Below the pieces are notes generated by a model. That model did not search any database and was not told the origin of the DNA. It saw nothing but the letters and a program-made list of their open reading frames with translations. Shown one piece after another: positions 9,767 to 19,177 of a stretch of DNA of 64,000 bases (positions are counted from its first letter, which is position 1; each line of letters starts with the position of its first letter). The translations under genes were made by a program, and so were the position numbers. Source of the DNA: Longimicrobium sp. (GTDB taxonomy: Bacteria; Gemmatimonadota; Gemmatimonadetes; Longimicrobiales; Longimicrobiaceae); assembly GCF_035474595.1 (NCBI RefSeq), contig NZ_DATIND010000091.1, positions 62,001 to 126,000 of the forward strand. The letters are read 5' to 3'.

Positions 9767-10933
9767 ATGGCCGAATCCCCCGCCCCGCTCGCCGGGCTGC
9801 GCGTGCTCGACCTCAGCCGCGTGCTGGCGGGGCCGCTGTGCACGATGGTGCTGGGCGACCTGGGCGCCGACGTGGTGAAGGTCGAGCGCCCCGGCACCGG
9901 CGACGACACCCGCACCTGGGGCCCGCCGTGGGCCCAGGGCCCGGCCGGGCGCGAGGCCGCCTACTACCTGTGCGTGAACCGCAACAAGCGCTCGCTGGCC
10001 GCCGACCTGAAGACGGAGGAGGGGCGGGAGATCGTCCGCCGCCTGGCCGCGGACGCCGACGTGGTGGTGGAGAACTTCGCGCCGGGGACGATGGAGCGCG
10101 CGGGACTGGGATACGACGCCCTGGCCGCCGCCAACCCGCGCCTGGTGTGGTGCACCATCACCGGCTACGGGAGCGACGGCCCCGAGGCGGGGCGGCCCGG
10201 CTACGACTTCGCGGTGCAGGCCCGCGCGGGGTGGATGGCCATCACCGGCGAGCCGGAGGGCGCGCCGATGAAGGTGGGTGTCGCCGTGGTGGACGTGCTC
10301 ACCGGCCAGAACGCGGCCATCGCCATCCTCGCGGCGCTGCGCGAGCGGGAGGGCAGCGGGCGCGGGCAGCGCGTGGAGGTCACGCTGTTCGACAGCGCCG
10401 TCGCCGGGCTCATCAACGTGGCGCAGGCGGCGCTGGTCACGGGGCGCGAGCCGGCGCGCTGGGGGAACCAGCACGTCACCATCGTCCCCTACCAGACCTT
10501 CGACGCATCCGACCGCCCCTTCGTGCTGGCCGTGGGCAACGACGGGCAGTGGCGGCGGCTCTGCGCGGCCGTCGGCGCGGAGGCGCTGCTGGCCGACGCG
10601 CGCTTCGCCGGGAACCCCGGCCGCGTGGAGCACCGCGCCGAGGTGGTCGCGCCGCTCGCCGCCCTCTTCCTCACCCGCACCGCCGCGGAGTGGCTCGGCA
10701 TCCTCGAGGCCGCGGGCGTCCCCTGCTCCCCCGTGCAGTCGGTGCGCGAGGCGCTGTCCGACCCGGTGCTCACCGAACGCGGCGGAGTGTGGCCCGCGCG
10801 CGGCGACACCTATGGCGCCATCGCCACCATCGCCCCGCCCTTCCGCTTCTCCCGCACGCCGCCCTCGCTCCGCCGCCCGCCCCCCGCGCTGGGCGAGCAC
10901 ACCGCGGAAGTCGCCGCGGACGGCTGGGGCTGA
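9767..10933 (+). CDS. CaiB/BaiF family (class III) CoA transferase
   Basis: 388 residues. Class III transferases move CoA between carboxylic acids, as in formyl-CoA:oxalate, carnitine and 2-methylacyl substrates. The sequence opens with PLAGLRVLDLSRVLAGPLCT. The region VVENFAPGTMERAGLGYDAL and the catalytic-Asp segment GRPGYDFAVQA (Asp147) are intact. The GxGQRVEVTLFDSAVAGL block and the C-terminal segment GVPCSPVQS complete the fold. The ATG at 9767 was chosen because homology begins at MAESPAPLAGLRVLDL. The substrate cannot be deduced, and there is no operon partner. Confidence 0.92.
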   Translation: MAESPAPLAGLRVLDLSRVLAGPLCTMVLGDLGADVVKVERPGTGDDTRTWGPPWAQGPAGREAAYYLCVNRNKRSLAADLKTEEGREIVRRLAADADVVVENFAPGTMERAGLGYDALAAANPRLVWCTITGYGSDGPEAGRPGYDFAVQARAGWMAITGEPEGAPMKVGVAVVDVLTGQNAAIAILAALREREGSGRGQRVEVTLFDSAVAGLINVAQAALVTGREPARWGNQHVTIVPYQTFDASDRPFVLAVGNDGQWRRLCAAVGAEALLADARFAGNPGRVEHRAEVVAPLAALFLTRTAAEWLGILEAAGVPCSPVQSVREALSDPVLTERGGVWPARGDTYGAIATIAPPFRFSRTPPSLRRPPPALGEHTAEVAADGWG

Positions 10934-11201
10934 GTCCGCCGGGATCGAAGCGGCCCGCGTCAGGATTATTCCCCATCCCCGGGTGACGGATTCGGGGAAG
11001 GCGGGCACGGGTGGCGAAGCCGCTCCCGTTCCGTGTCGGGGAGCTTCCCCACAACCATCTGTTTGCATTCCACATGCACGGAGCAGACAGGGGCTTCCGG
11101 CCTGTTTCATGGCCGGTTTCTTGCGCGTCCCTTTGTCTACCCTGGCCCGCGGACCGCTGCCGTTCTCCGCCGGTCCTTCCAGCTCCGGCAGAACCCGACT
11201 C

Positions 11202-13100
11202 ATGCAAGACTATCATTCCCTCGACCAGTTCCTGAGAGACATAGAGCCCCGCATGCGGGGAGCCGGGCCACGCGAGCCGGTGGTGTTCCATCACCTGCTG
11301 GAGCAGACGGTGGAGGAGCTGCGGGTGGCGGTGGAGGAGCTTCGCGTGACGCAGGAGGAGGTGGCCGAGGCGCTGGAGACCAGCCACGCCGCGCGCACCC
11401 CCGAAGAGGCCGAGGCCGCCCGGCTGCGCGACGCCTTCACCGCGGCGCCCTTCCCGCTGGTGCTGACCGACGGGATGGGGATGCTGCTGTACGCGAACGC
11501 GGCCGCGGGGGCGCTGCTGGGCGTGCGCCCGCCCGACCTGGCCGGAAAGCCGCTGGCGGTGTTCGTGGCCGAGGAGGCGCGCAAGCCCTTCCGCACCCTG
11601 CTGAACCACCTCTCGCGCGAGGCCGCGCCGCGCGCCTGCACGCTCACGCTGCAGCCCCGCGCCCGCCTCCCGCTGGAGGTGGAGGCCAGCGTCTGGCCCG
11701 TCCCCGAGTCCGACGGGATGTCGTTCGGCTGGCGGCTGGCCGACGTCACCGAGCGCCGCGCCGAGGAGGCCGGGCTCCGCGAGCAGACGGCGGTGCTGCG
11801 CGCCACGATGGATTCGCTTCCCGAGGCCGTGGCGGCCATGGACCTGGACGGCACCGTCCTCGTCTGGAACCGCGCCGCCGCGGCGCTGCTGGGGTGGGGC
11901 GAGGACGAGGTCGTGGGCCGCCAGAACCCCGCGGTGGGCGACGAGGTGGCCGCGGTGCTGGCCGCCGTGCGCTCGGGCGCCCGCAGCGAGGCCGCCGCCC
12001 CGTCGCGCGTGGCCGCGGTGGCCGAGCGCCGCGAGGGCGACCCGCTTCCCGTGGAGCTCTTCCTGGCGCCGCTGGTGGACGCGGGCGGCAAGGCACGCGG
12101 CACCGTGTCGGTGATCCGCCCGGCCGCCGGCGGCGCTCCGCCCGAGCAGCGCTGGACCGAGGCGGAGATGCGCCGCGTGCTGCTGGAAGGCGCCACCGTG
12201 GGCACGCTGGCCGACCGCCTGCGCGACGGGATCGCCGCGGGGCTGCATGCCGGCTACCTGCGCGCGGGCGACCGCCTTCCCAGCATCCGCGACGCCGCGC
12301 AGGAGACCGGGATCGACCACCGCATCGTGGCCGGCGCGTACCGCCGCCTGTCGGCCGCGGGCTTCGTGGAGGTACGCTACCGCAAGGGCGTGCGCGTGGC
12401 GGCCCCGCCGTCGGAGTGCGATCCGGAGCTGGGCGAGACGGCCGAGTGGCTGGCCGGGGTGCTGGAGCAGGCGGCCGGGCTGCAGGTGCGCGTTCCCGGG
12501 CTGCCGGACCTGGTGCGGCGGTGGACGGCCGCGGTCCCGCTCCGCTGCGCCTGCGTGGACGCCACCACCGACGCCCGCGCCGCGCTCTGCCACGAGATGG
12601 AGCACCAGTGGGGGATGCAGCCGGTGCCCGTGGCCCTGCGCCCCGGCGCCGACGGCCGCCGCGAGCTGGCCGAGGCGCTGCGCGATGCCGACCTGGTGGT
12701 CACCACGCACTTCCACGGGCACGAGCTGGCCGCCGCCTGCCAGGCCGAAGGGAAGCCGCTGGTCATCGCGCGGCTGAGCCCCGAGGTGGTGGCCGCGGTC
12801 GAGGAGTGCGTCTCCAGGCGGCCGCTGACCGCGCTGGTGGCGGACCCCGCCTTCGGCGAGCGGCTGCGCGCGCTGGCGGGCGGCGCCGCGATCCAGGTGG
12901 TCCCGGCCTCCGAACACGCGGCGGTGGAGCAGCTCGACCTGGACACGCCGGTGCTGGCCACCCTGGCCGCGCGCGAGCAGGTGTCGCGCAAGCTGCGGCT
13001 CCTGGTTCCCGCCACGCACTTCGTCGCGCCCGTCTCGGTGCGGACGCTGGCGCGGCTGCTGGTGCGCGCCAACATGCTCCCCCGCGACGCGCGGAACTGA
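11202..13100 (+). CDS. PAS-PAS-GntR hybrid transcriptional regulator
   Basis: 632 residues. After an N-terminal coiled coil (about 25-65) come two PAS-like sensory domains (about 80-180 and 200-303; LTDGMGMLLYANAAAGALLG and AMDLDGTVLVWNRAAAALLG). A GntR-type winged helix follows at about 323-402 (LHAGYLRAGDRLPSIRDAA, then AYRRLSAAGFVEVRYRKGVRV). The C-terminal 230 residues look alpha/beta and are not recognised. No kinase or cyclase output exists, so sensing would act directly on DNA binding. This order of domains is unusual, since GntR proteins normally carry the HTH at the N-terminus. ATG 11202 is the first start compatible with the coiled coil. The 268-bp gap upstream shows no clear promoter. 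Confidence 0.85.
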   Translation: MQDYHSLDQFLRDIEPRMRGAGPREPVVFHHLLEQTVEELRVAVEELRVTQEEVAEALETSHAARTPEEAEAARLRDAFTAAPFPLVLTDGMGMLLYANAAAGALLGVRPPDLAGKPLAVFVAEEARKPFRTLLNHLSREAAPRACTLTLQPRARLPLEVEASVWPVPESDGMSFGWRLADVTERRAEEAGLREQTAVLRATMDSLPEAVAAMDLDGTVLVWNRAAAALLGWGEDEVVGRQNPAVGDEVAAVLAAVRSGARSEAAAPSRVAAVAERREGDPLPVELFLAPLVDAGGKARGTVSVIRPAAGGAPPEQRWTEAEMRRVLLEGATVGTLADRLRDGIAAGLHAGYLRAGDRLPSIRDAAQETGIDHRIVAGAYRRLSAAGFVEVRYRKGVRVAAPPSECDPELGETAEWLAGVLEQAAGLQVRVPGLPDLVRRWTAAVPLRCACVDATTDARAALCHEMEHQWGMQPVPVALRPGADGRRELAEALRDADLVVTTHFHGHELAAACQAEGKPLVIARLSPEVVAAVEECVSRRPLTALVADPAFGERLRALAGGAAIQVVPASEHAAVEQLDLDTPVLATLAAREQVSRKLRLLVPATHFVAPVSVRTLARLLVRANMLPRDARN

Positions 13101-13117
13101 AACGCCGCTTCGGACCC

Positions 13118-13167
13118 ACGCGGAGCCGCGGAGAAAGCCCCGACTTTCTCCGCGGCTCCGCGCTTTT
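13118..13167 (+). terminator. Long-stem terminator after the PAS-GntR gene (CACGCGGAG family)
   Basis: An 18-bp perfect stem, 13120-13137 with 13144-13161 (GCGGAGCCGCGGAGAAAG), has a 6-nt loop and is followed by GCTTTTCTG. The arm belongs to the same dispersed CACGCGGAG palindrome family as 23434-23510 and 28517-28580. Confidence 0.85.
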
Positions 13168-13310
13168 CTGTCCGTCATGGGTTCATGGCAAACGGCTGTA
13201 GCACTCCGTTTCGGGGCCGGACGGCCTGCACCGCGCCGGGAGCGGGGCCTGCGCGAGGGAGCGCGCCGATTCGGCGGCACGAACTCACCACTCGTTACAC
13301 AGGAGCACGC

Positions 13311-13697
13311 ATGAAGGTAAAGCGGATGGTCCCCACGTTCGCCCTGGCCTCGCTCGTGGCCATCGCGGCGTGCGGCAAGGGCGATGACCAGAGCGGAGGC
13401 GGCTCGGACACGGGCACCGGCGCCGACACCACCGGCAGCATGAGCGGCGCCGCGGCGGGAGCGAGCACCGGCGCCGGCGCCCCGGGCACGGTCACCACCC
13501 CGCCGATGGACAGCACCGCCGCGACCGGCGCCACCACCGGCACCGGCACCACGGGCGCGGGCACCGACGCGACCGGCGCCGGCGCTACCGGCACGACCGG
13601 GACGGGCACTACGGGAACCACCGGCACTGGGCCTGCGGGCACCGGCACCACCGGCTCGGGCGGAACCACCGGCACGGGCACCGGCACCACGCCCTGA
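13311..13697 (+). CDS. Small Thr/Gly-rich lipoprotein
   Basis: 128 residues. A lipoprotein signal peptide (MKVKRMVPTFALASLVAIAAC, Cys about 21) is followed by a mature part made almost only of Gly, Thr, Ala and Ser in TGTGTTG-like repeats. It should be lipid-anchored and disordered, perhaps a surface or periplasmic spacer. AGGAG at 13301-13305 supports the ATG at 13311. No domain is recognised. The repetitive DNA may vary in length between strains. Confidence 0.75.
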   Translation: MKVKRMVPTFALASLVAIAACGKGDDQSGGGSDTGTGADTTGSMSGAAAGASTGAGAPGTVTTPPMDSTAATGATTGTGTTGAGTDATGAGATGTTGTGTTGTTGTGPAGTGTTGSGGTTGTGTGTTP

Positions 13698-13798
13698 CAT
13701 GAGCTTCTGGAGGCGGGCGGCGGCGCCCGTCGAGCAATCGGCGGGGGTCGCAACGGATTGGAGTCCCCGCCGCCGCCCGCCTCCCACCGGATGAACCG

Positions 13799-13832
13799 GA
13801 ACACCCCACGGGCGGCTGCTCGCGGGGTGTTT
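13799..13832 (+). terminator. Hairpin, possible terminator after the lipoprotein gene
   Basis: ACACCCC (13801-13807) pairs with GGGGTGT (13824-13830), followed by only a few T residues. It lies about 100 bp past the stop in the 411-bp gap 13698-14108, which also holds a REP copy. Confidence 0.45.
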
Positions 13833-13921
13833 CGGCAGATGAAGCAGAATCCGGAGTCCGAATTGCGCTTCCCCGATGAGAGGGGAGGCGTTCCCCCGCG
13901 GCCGAAACCAGCATCCGAGCC

Positions 13922-13984
13922 GAACAGCCTCGCGCAGTTTGCGAGGCTTCCCGTGGTTGTTGCTGCGGCTTCAGCCGCCGGTGA
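13922..13984 (-). repeat. REP-like palindromic element, copy A
   Basis: Read on the minus strand it is CACCGGCGGCTGAAGCCGC, then AGCAACAACCACGGGAAG, then a second hairpin CCTCGC-AAACT-GCGCGAGG. It is nearly identical, in opposite orientation, to copy B at 50273-50338. It shares the CGGCAACAAC core layout with the REPs flanking the transposase gene at 43.4-43.9 kb. Confidence 0.8.
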
Positions 13985-14108
13985 CGAAGGCCAGCCCGCG
14001 CACTTTCAGGGTTGGGAACTGCTTCGGTAGATGGGGGAGCCCTTGCGCGCGCACCGTCCATCGTCCCTCTTCCCCGCTCCCGATCGATCCACCCGACGAA
14101 AGCCGCGG

Positions 14109-14909
14109 ATGAGCGTGATTCCCATCGCCCTGACCATCGCCGGCTCGGATTCCGGCGGCGGCGCGGGGATCCAGGCGGACCTGAAGAGCTTCCACGCCTT
14201 CGGCGTGTTCGGCACCAGCGCCATCACCGCCATCACCGTGCAGAACACGCTCGGCGTCACCGGCGTGCACCCCATCCCCATCGACGTCGTCCAGGCGCAG
14301 ATCCGCGCAGTCGCGACCGACCTTCCGCCCGCCGCCTGCAAGACGGGGATGCTCGCCACCGCCGCCCTCGTCCGCGCCGTCGCCGAATCCATCCGCGAAC
14401 ACCATCTCCCGAACTACGTGCTGGACCCGGTGATGGTGGCCACCAGCGGCGACCGGCTGCTGGACGCGGACGCCGAGCGGACCATCGTGGAGGAGCTGAT
14501 CCCGCTCGCCACCCTCGTCACCCCCAACCTGGACGAGGCGGCGATCCTGGTCGGCGCGCCGGTGGAGGACGAGCCCGCCATGCGCCGCGCCGCCGAGGCG
14601 CTGGTGGAGATGGGTGCGAAGGCCGCGCTGCTGAAGGGCGGCCACCTCCGCGCCGACGAGCTGGTGGACGTGCTCTTCGACGGGCGCGAGTGGCACACCT
14701 GGCGCCGCCCCAAGCTGGCGACGCGCAACACGCACGGCACCGGCTGCACCCTTTCCGCCGCCGCCGCCGCGGGGCTGGCGCACGGCCGCCCCCTCGCCCG
14801 CGCGGTGGAGGACGCGCTCGAGTACGTGCAGCGCGCCATCGCCGCCGCGCCGGGCTTCGGCGGCGGACACGGACCGCTGAACCACATGGTCGCGGGCCCG
14901 GGCCTCTAA
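14109..14909 (+). CDS. thiD: Hydroxymethylpyrimidine/phosphomethylpyrimidine kinase
   Basis: 266 residues, the normal length. It phosphorylates HMP and HMP-phosphate on the pyrimidine branch of thiamine synthesis. Family motifs include [20 protein letters not shown] at the N-terminus, [29 protein letters not shown] and the anion-hole/catalytic segment [12 protein letters not shown]. The start is ATG 14109. No other thiamine gene and no TPP riboswitch is seen around it. It is convergent with the M48 protease, with a shared terminator between them. Confidence 0.95.
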   Translation: MSVIPIALTIAGSDSGGGAGIQADLKSFHAFGVFGTSAITAITVQNTLGVTGVHPIPIDVVQAQIRAVATDLPPAACKTGMLATAALVRAVAESIREHHLPNYVLDPVMVATSGDRLLDADAERTIVEELIPLATLVTPNLDEAAILVGAPVEDEPAMRRAAEALVEMGAKAALLKGGHLRADELVDVLFDGREWHTWRRPKLATRNTHGTGCTLSAAAAAGLAHGRPLARAVEDALEYVQRAIAAAPGFGGGHGPLNHMVAGPGL

Positions 14910-14924
14910 ACGCAGGGTTACACG

Positions 14925-14970
14925 AAAAAGCAGGGCAGCGGAGGAGTTCTCTCCGCTGCCCTGCTTTTCT
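14925..14970. terminator. Bidirectional terminator between thiD and the M48 protease
   Basis: A 14-bp perfect stem (GCAGGGCAGCGGAG with its complement, 14930-14964) is flanked by an A-run on the left (GAAAAAG) and TTTTCT on the right, so it can serve both convergent genes. Confidence 0.85.
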
Positions 14971-14993
14971 GCGTGGAATCCTCCGGTTCGTCC

Positions 14994-15833
14994 CTACCGG
15001 CGCCGGACGAAGCGGCGGAAGCGGTCCGCCAGCAGCTGGCCGCTGCCGGGGTCCAGGTGGGCGGCGGCGGCCTGCCGCTCCAGCGCGGTGACACGCTCGG
15101 AAGCGGCTGGGTGCGTCGCCTTCATCTCCGCCAGGAAGCGGCCGCGGCGCGGATTGGTCTCGTTCTGCTGCAGCTTGCGGACGAACGTCACCAGCCCGTC
15201 GGGACGGTAGCCCGAGGCCGCTGCGTAGATCATCCCGATCGAGTCGCTCTCCAGTTCGTCGCCGCGCCCCAGCCCGGTGAAGATCACGCTGGTGAGCCGG
15301 CCCACCGCCTGGTCCAGCAGGAACCCGTTCAGGTCCGCCTCGCTCTGCGCGCCCTGCAGCATGTTCTGCTTGCGCAGCTGCTCCAGCACGTGCTTGCGGT
15401 CCACGTGCGCCACCTCGTGCGCCAGGACGCCGGCCAGCTCCGCCTCGCTCTCCATCAGCTCCAGCGCGCCGCGCGTAACGAACACGTAGCCGCCGGGGGT
15501 GGCGAAGGCGTTGATCTCGTCCGTGTCCAGCACCGCGAAGCGGAAGGGGAGCTCGGTGAAGCGCGGCGACTGCTGGGCCACCACCGTGCCGACGCTGTTC
15601 ACGTAGTCGTTCAGCGCGGCGTCGTTCACCACGTGCCAGCGCCCGGCCACGGTGGCCGCCACGCCGCGCCCGATCTCGCGCTCCTTGTCCAGCCCGATGG
15701 CGAACGAGCCCACGGCCGCGCCCTGTGCCGCGCGCCGGACCGAGCCCAGCACCCCGCGCTGCGCGGCGCCCGGCGTCCCCACGGCGGGAATCGCCAGGAC
15801 GACCGCGGCGGAGATGAGAATCGCGCGTCTCAT
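14994..15833 (-). CDS. Secreted M48-family metalloprotease
   Basis: 279 residues. A signal peptide (about 1-24) is followed by an Oma1/BepA-like M48 domain. The zinc motif HEVAH is at residues 139-143, and the third ligand lies in DELESDSIG around residue 195. Periplasmic M48 proteases of this size take part in envelope protein quality control. The start ATG overlaps the stop of the upstream cyclase gene (ATGA), so the two are cotranscribed and coupled. Confidence 0.92.
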   Translation of the reverse strand: MRRAILISAAVVLAIPAVGTPGAAQRGVLGSVRRAAQGAAVGSFAIGLDKEREIGRGVAATVAGRWHVVNDAALNDYVNSVGTVVAQQSPRFTELPFRFAVLDTDEINAFATPGGYVFVTRGALELMESEAELAGVLAHEVAHVDRKHVLEQLRKQNMLQGAQSEADLNGFLLDQAVGRLTSVIFTGLGRGDELESDSIGMIYAAASGYRPDGLVTFVRKLQQNETNPRRGRFLAEMKATHPAASERVTALERQAAAAHLDPGSGQLLADRFRRFVRRR

Positions 15834-18607
15834 TGCGTGTCCTCCTTCACGGGAACCGGCTGCTCCAGGTGTCCCTGGCGCACGAAGTCGTCGATCGCCA
15901 CCGCGTCGGTGGTGCGCCGGTCCATCGCCGCGACGGCGGCGGGATCCGGGGTGACGTTGATGGAGCCCGACGGCGTCTGCACCGTCACGCCGCGCGCCCC
16001 GGCCGTGGGCGCCAGGCTGGCGGTCCGGTTCGCGGCCACGTTCCCCGTGGTCCGCTGCACCAGGTCGTTCATCGTCCGCCGGCCGCGGCTCATGGCCAGC
16101 AGCGCGTCGGGGAAGTCGCTCTGCAGCGCGGGGCGGCGCACCATCACCCGCGCCACCTTTCCCGCGGCGCGCTGCACGATCCGCCCCGCGCCGGGCTGCC
16201 TCAGCGCGCCGGCCGCGTCGAACTGCGCCACCACCGCCTGCACCAGCGGGTCGTCCTTGGCCGCGTTCTGCTCCAGCGGCGCGGCGGCCACGCCGGTGAC
16301 CACCTGCACGCGGTTGCGCTCTGCCACCAGCACCAGCGGCTCGCCCAGCTGCCCGTTGGCGCCCACGCGGCGCACCTCGGCGCGCCAGCGCGGCGCCTTG
16401 GCGTACCCCTCCACCTGCGCGACCAGGGCCAGCGAGTCCGCCGCGGCGGGATTGGTGACGCTCATGGCCACCAGCTGTCCGCGCTGCCAGCGCCCGGGCT
16501 GGTACACGCGGTCGGTCCACCGCTGCTTGCCCTGCGCGGCGGCGTCGTGCGGCGCCAGCGCCAGCAGCAGAGCGGCGAGCCCCGCCGTCACCACCGCCTT
16601 CGCGGCTCCGGGCAGGGTCGCGGGTGCCGCGCGGCGGCGGCCCTTCAGTTCGTGAACGAGCACGGCCTGCTCCTTTCCCTTCACGTGAACCTCCCGCAGC
16701 GGCGCCGCGTCGTAGCCGTCGCCGAGATAGGTACGAACGGCGTCGCTGATGATGATGGTGGTCCCCATGTCCTTGTTCAGCGACTCCAGCCGGCTGGCCA
16801 GGTTCACCGCGTCGCCGATGGCGGTGTAGTCCAGCTTGTGCTTCAGCGAGCCGATCATCCCCACCACCGCCTCGCCGGTGTTGATGCCGATGCCGATGGC
16901 CAGCCCGGCACCCCGCCCGTCGGCCGCCCACCCGCGGTTCAGCCGCTCCAGCGTCTCGATCATCTCCAGCGCGCAGTCGGCCGCGCGCCGCGCGTGGTCC
17001 GCCGCGGGAAGCGGGGCGCCCCAGAACGCCATCACCGCGTCGCCGATGAACTTGTCGATCGTCCCCCCGTGCCTGAACACGATGTCGGTCATCGCCCCCA
17101 GGTACTCGTTAAGCGTGGCCACCACCGTCTCGGCGGGAAGCCGCTCGGAAAGCGAAGTGAAGCCGCGGATGTCGCTGAACAGGATGGTGAGCGGAACGCG
17201 CTGCCCGCCCAGCTTCAGCGACTCGCCGGCGTCCGCCAGCCGGCCCACCACGTGCGGGTCCACGAAGCGGCTGAACATGTCGCGCACGCGGCGCCGCTCG
17301 CGCCCCTCGGTCACGTAGTTCATCGCCATCGCCCCCGCGTACGCCAGCGCGCCGCCCAGCGCGGGGGCCGCCGCATCCAGCCACACGCCGCCGGCGAAGG
17401 CCAGCGCGCTGGCGCCGACGGCGAAGAGGAGGAGAAGCCCCGCGGCCAGCGTCCCCCACACCGCCGAGCCCACCACCGCCACCGCGATCGCCGTGGCCAT
17501 CGCGGCCGCCACCACGCCGAGCCAGTTCCACGACGCGTCCGCGCGGCGCATGAAGTCGCCGCGGAGCAGGTTGTCGAGCGCGGTGGCGTGGATCATCACC
17601 CCCGGCTCCGTGCCCCCGAACGGTGTGCGGCGCAGGTCGTACAGCCCGCTCGACGTCACCGCCACCAGCACGATCTTCCCCTTCAGCTCCGCCGGGGGGA
17701 TCGCGGGCGGGCGGCCGTGGAAGACGTCCTCGTACGACAGCACCAGCCGCGAGTACGAGTACACGGGGTACGTCTGCCGCGCGAAGGGGCCGCGCCAGCG
17801 CAGCAGCATCTCCCCCGCGTCCAGCGGCACCGCCGTCCCCCGCCCGTCCGGCCGCTCGCGCGCCGCCAGCCGGTCCGCACCCAGCACGAGCGGACCGCCG
17901 TAGCGCGCCGAATCGGCCAGCCGCGCCGCCGCGTACGCGAGCGACGGGTAGAGGCGTCCGCCGTGGCGCCACACCAGCCGCTCGTGGCGCACGGTGGCGC
18001 CCACCGCGCCCTGGTTCAGCGCGATCGAGCCGATCCCGGCGGCGCCGCGGGCCAGCAGCGGCGTCGGCGCCAGCTCGAATGCCTGCTCGGCGGGACGGAG
18101 TCGCCCGCGCACCCGCAGCGCGAACCGCTCCGTTTCAGCCTCGCCCGACGCGCCGGCGCGGACCCCTTCCGACGACGGGCGCTCCGGCGCCAGCGCCATC
18201 GGCAGCACCGCGTTCCCCGCCTCCGCCATCGCCTCCGCGAAGTCCGAGTCGCTGGCCGCATCCAGGTCGGCCTCGGGGAACTGAACGTCGTAGACGACCA
18301 GCTTCGCGCCGGCGTAGTTCAGGAAGCGCAGCGCCTCGGCGTGCGCGCTGCGCGGCCAGGGCCACCTGCCCACGCTCGGCGCCAGCTCGGCCAGGCTGCG
18401 GTCGTCGATCGCGGCGATGACGATGTCCTTCGACGCGCGCGACGGGTCGGCCAGCGTGCGCGTCATGGCGTCGTATACCGCGCCCTCCGACTGGCGCATC
18501 AGCGAGGTGCCGCGCAGCGCCAGGACGAGCACCGAGGTCGCCAGCCCCACCGCGGCGCCGCGCCCCAGCCTGCGCAGCCGCTTCGACCGGAGCTGCGGGT
18601 CCGCCAT
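15830..18607 (-). CDS. CHASE2-domain class III nucleotide cyclase with an extra secreted-type C-terminal domain
   Basis: 925 residues. An N-terminal membrane segment and a CHASE2 extracytoplasmic sensor occupy about residues 1-350. Several membrane helices follow (about 355-450), then a class III adenylate/guanylate cyclase domain (about 470-640) with FSDIRGFTSLSERLP and DKFIGDAVMAFWGAPLP. After the cyclase there is another hydrophobic stretch near residue 665-682 (AVVTAGLAALLLALAPHDAAAQG), resembling a signal peptide, and about 240 further residues of unknown fold. The frame is continuous across this junction. It may be a real fusion that returns the tail to the periplasm, or two genes fused by loss of a stop. 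It forms an operon with the M48 gene. Confidence 0.88.
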   Translation of the reverse strand: MADPQLRSKRLRRLGRGAAVGLATSVLVLALRGTSLMRQSEGAVYDAMTRTLADPSRASKDIVIAAIDDRSLAELAPSVGRWPWPRSAHAEALRFLNYAGAKLVVYDVQFPEADLDAASDSDFAEAMAEAGNAVLPMALAPERPSSEGVRAGASGEAETERFALRVRGRLRPAEQAFELAPTPLLARGAAGIGSIALNQGAVGATVRHERLVWRHGGRLYPSLAYAAARLADSARYGGPLVLGADRLAARERPDGRGTAVPLDAGEMLLRWRGPFARQTYPVYSYSRLVLSYEDVFHGRPPAIPPAELKGKIVLVAVTSSGLYDLRRTPFGGTEPGVMIHATALDNLLRGDFMRRADASWNWLGVVAAAMATAIAVAVVGSAVWGTLAAGLLLLFAVGASALAFAGGVWLDAAAPALGGALAYAGAMAMNYVTEGRERRRVRDMFSRFVDPHVVGRLADAGESLKLGGQRVPLTILFSDIRGFTSLSERLPAETVVATLNEYLGAMTDIVFRHGGTIDKFIGDAVMAFWGAPLPAADHARRAADCALEMIETLERLNRGWAADGRGAGLAIGIGINTGEAVVGMIGSLKHKLDYTAIGDAVNLASRLESLNKDMGTTIIISDAVRTYLGDGYDAAPLREVHVKGKEQAVLVHELKGRRRAAPATLPGAAKAVVTAGLAALLLALAPHDAAAQGKQRWTDRVYQPGRWQRGQLVAMSVTNPAAADSLALVAQVEGYAKAPRWRAEVRRVGANGQLGEPLVLVAERNRVQVVTGVAAAPLEQNAAKDDPLVQAVVAQFDAAGALRQPGAGRIVQRAAGKVARVMVRRPALQSDFPDALLAMSRGRRTMNDLVQRTTGNVAANRTASLAPTAGARGVTVQTPSGSINVTPDPAAVAAMDRRTTDAVAIDDFVRQGHLEQPVPVKEDTQ

Positions 18608-18610
18608 CGC

Positions 18611-18934
18611 CTACGCCACTCGCTCGGGAGACGACGAAGACGGGAGCGCCGCTGCGGCCGCGGGGGAGGTGGCTTCGAGCCGGCGGCGGAAGTCGGCATC
18701 CTCCACCAGCACGCGCAGCGACCGGTCCACCCCATCCAGCTGCTGCTCGATCAGGCCGATGCGGCGCTCCAGCAGGTCGACGGTGTCCTCGGTGCCCTTC
18801 AGCTCGCGGTAGCGCGCCATGGCCTCCACGATCGGTTTCAGCGCCACGCGGGCGGTGAGGCCGGCAATGGGGATGAGGATGGCCAGCCCGCCGATGACAA
18901 TGGCGGTCAGGCCCAGAAGCTCTCCAGGAATCAT
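18611..18934 (-). CDS. Small membrane protein with coiled coil
   Basis: 107 residues. One hydrophobic segment (about 8-30, LGLTAIVIGGLAILIPIAGL) precedes a charged coiled coil (about 45-85, DTVDLLERRIGLIEQQLDGVDRSLRVLVED). The layout is reminiscent of PspB-like or division-associated small membrane proteins, but no family is recognised. It ends 4 bp before the cyclase start and is likely in the same transcript. ATG 18934 is preferred to upstream in-frame starts because it begins just before the membrane segment. Confidence 0.7.
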   Translation of the reverse strand: MIPGELLGLTAIVIGGLAILIPIAGLTARVALKPIVEAMARYRELKGTEDTVDLLERRIGLIEQQLDGVDRSLRVLVEDADFRRRLEATSPAAAAALPSSSSPERVA

Positions 18935-19177
18935 CGGGATCTCGCGATATCCGGTGGTCGGCGATGGACGCGGAACGAGGCGTCGGGCACCGCTACGGAT
19001 GGTACGGCGGGAAAGTTTGCGGCTGCGCCGGGCGGGAGATGCGGCGCACAATCGCAATCTGCCGCCGCGCGCCGCCGGACGCCAGAGTGGTGATGCGGGG
19101 GGAAGTCGTTGCGGCCCAACTCTTCGCGCCGCCGCGAACGGACGGACGGCGGGGAGGGCGACGGGATGGAGATCCCG

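Noticed and set aside
14031-14108. Possible TPP riboswitch or longer N-terminus upstream of thiD
   Set aside because: No conserved THI-box strings are visible, and the upstream in-frame extension lacks similarity to ThiD.
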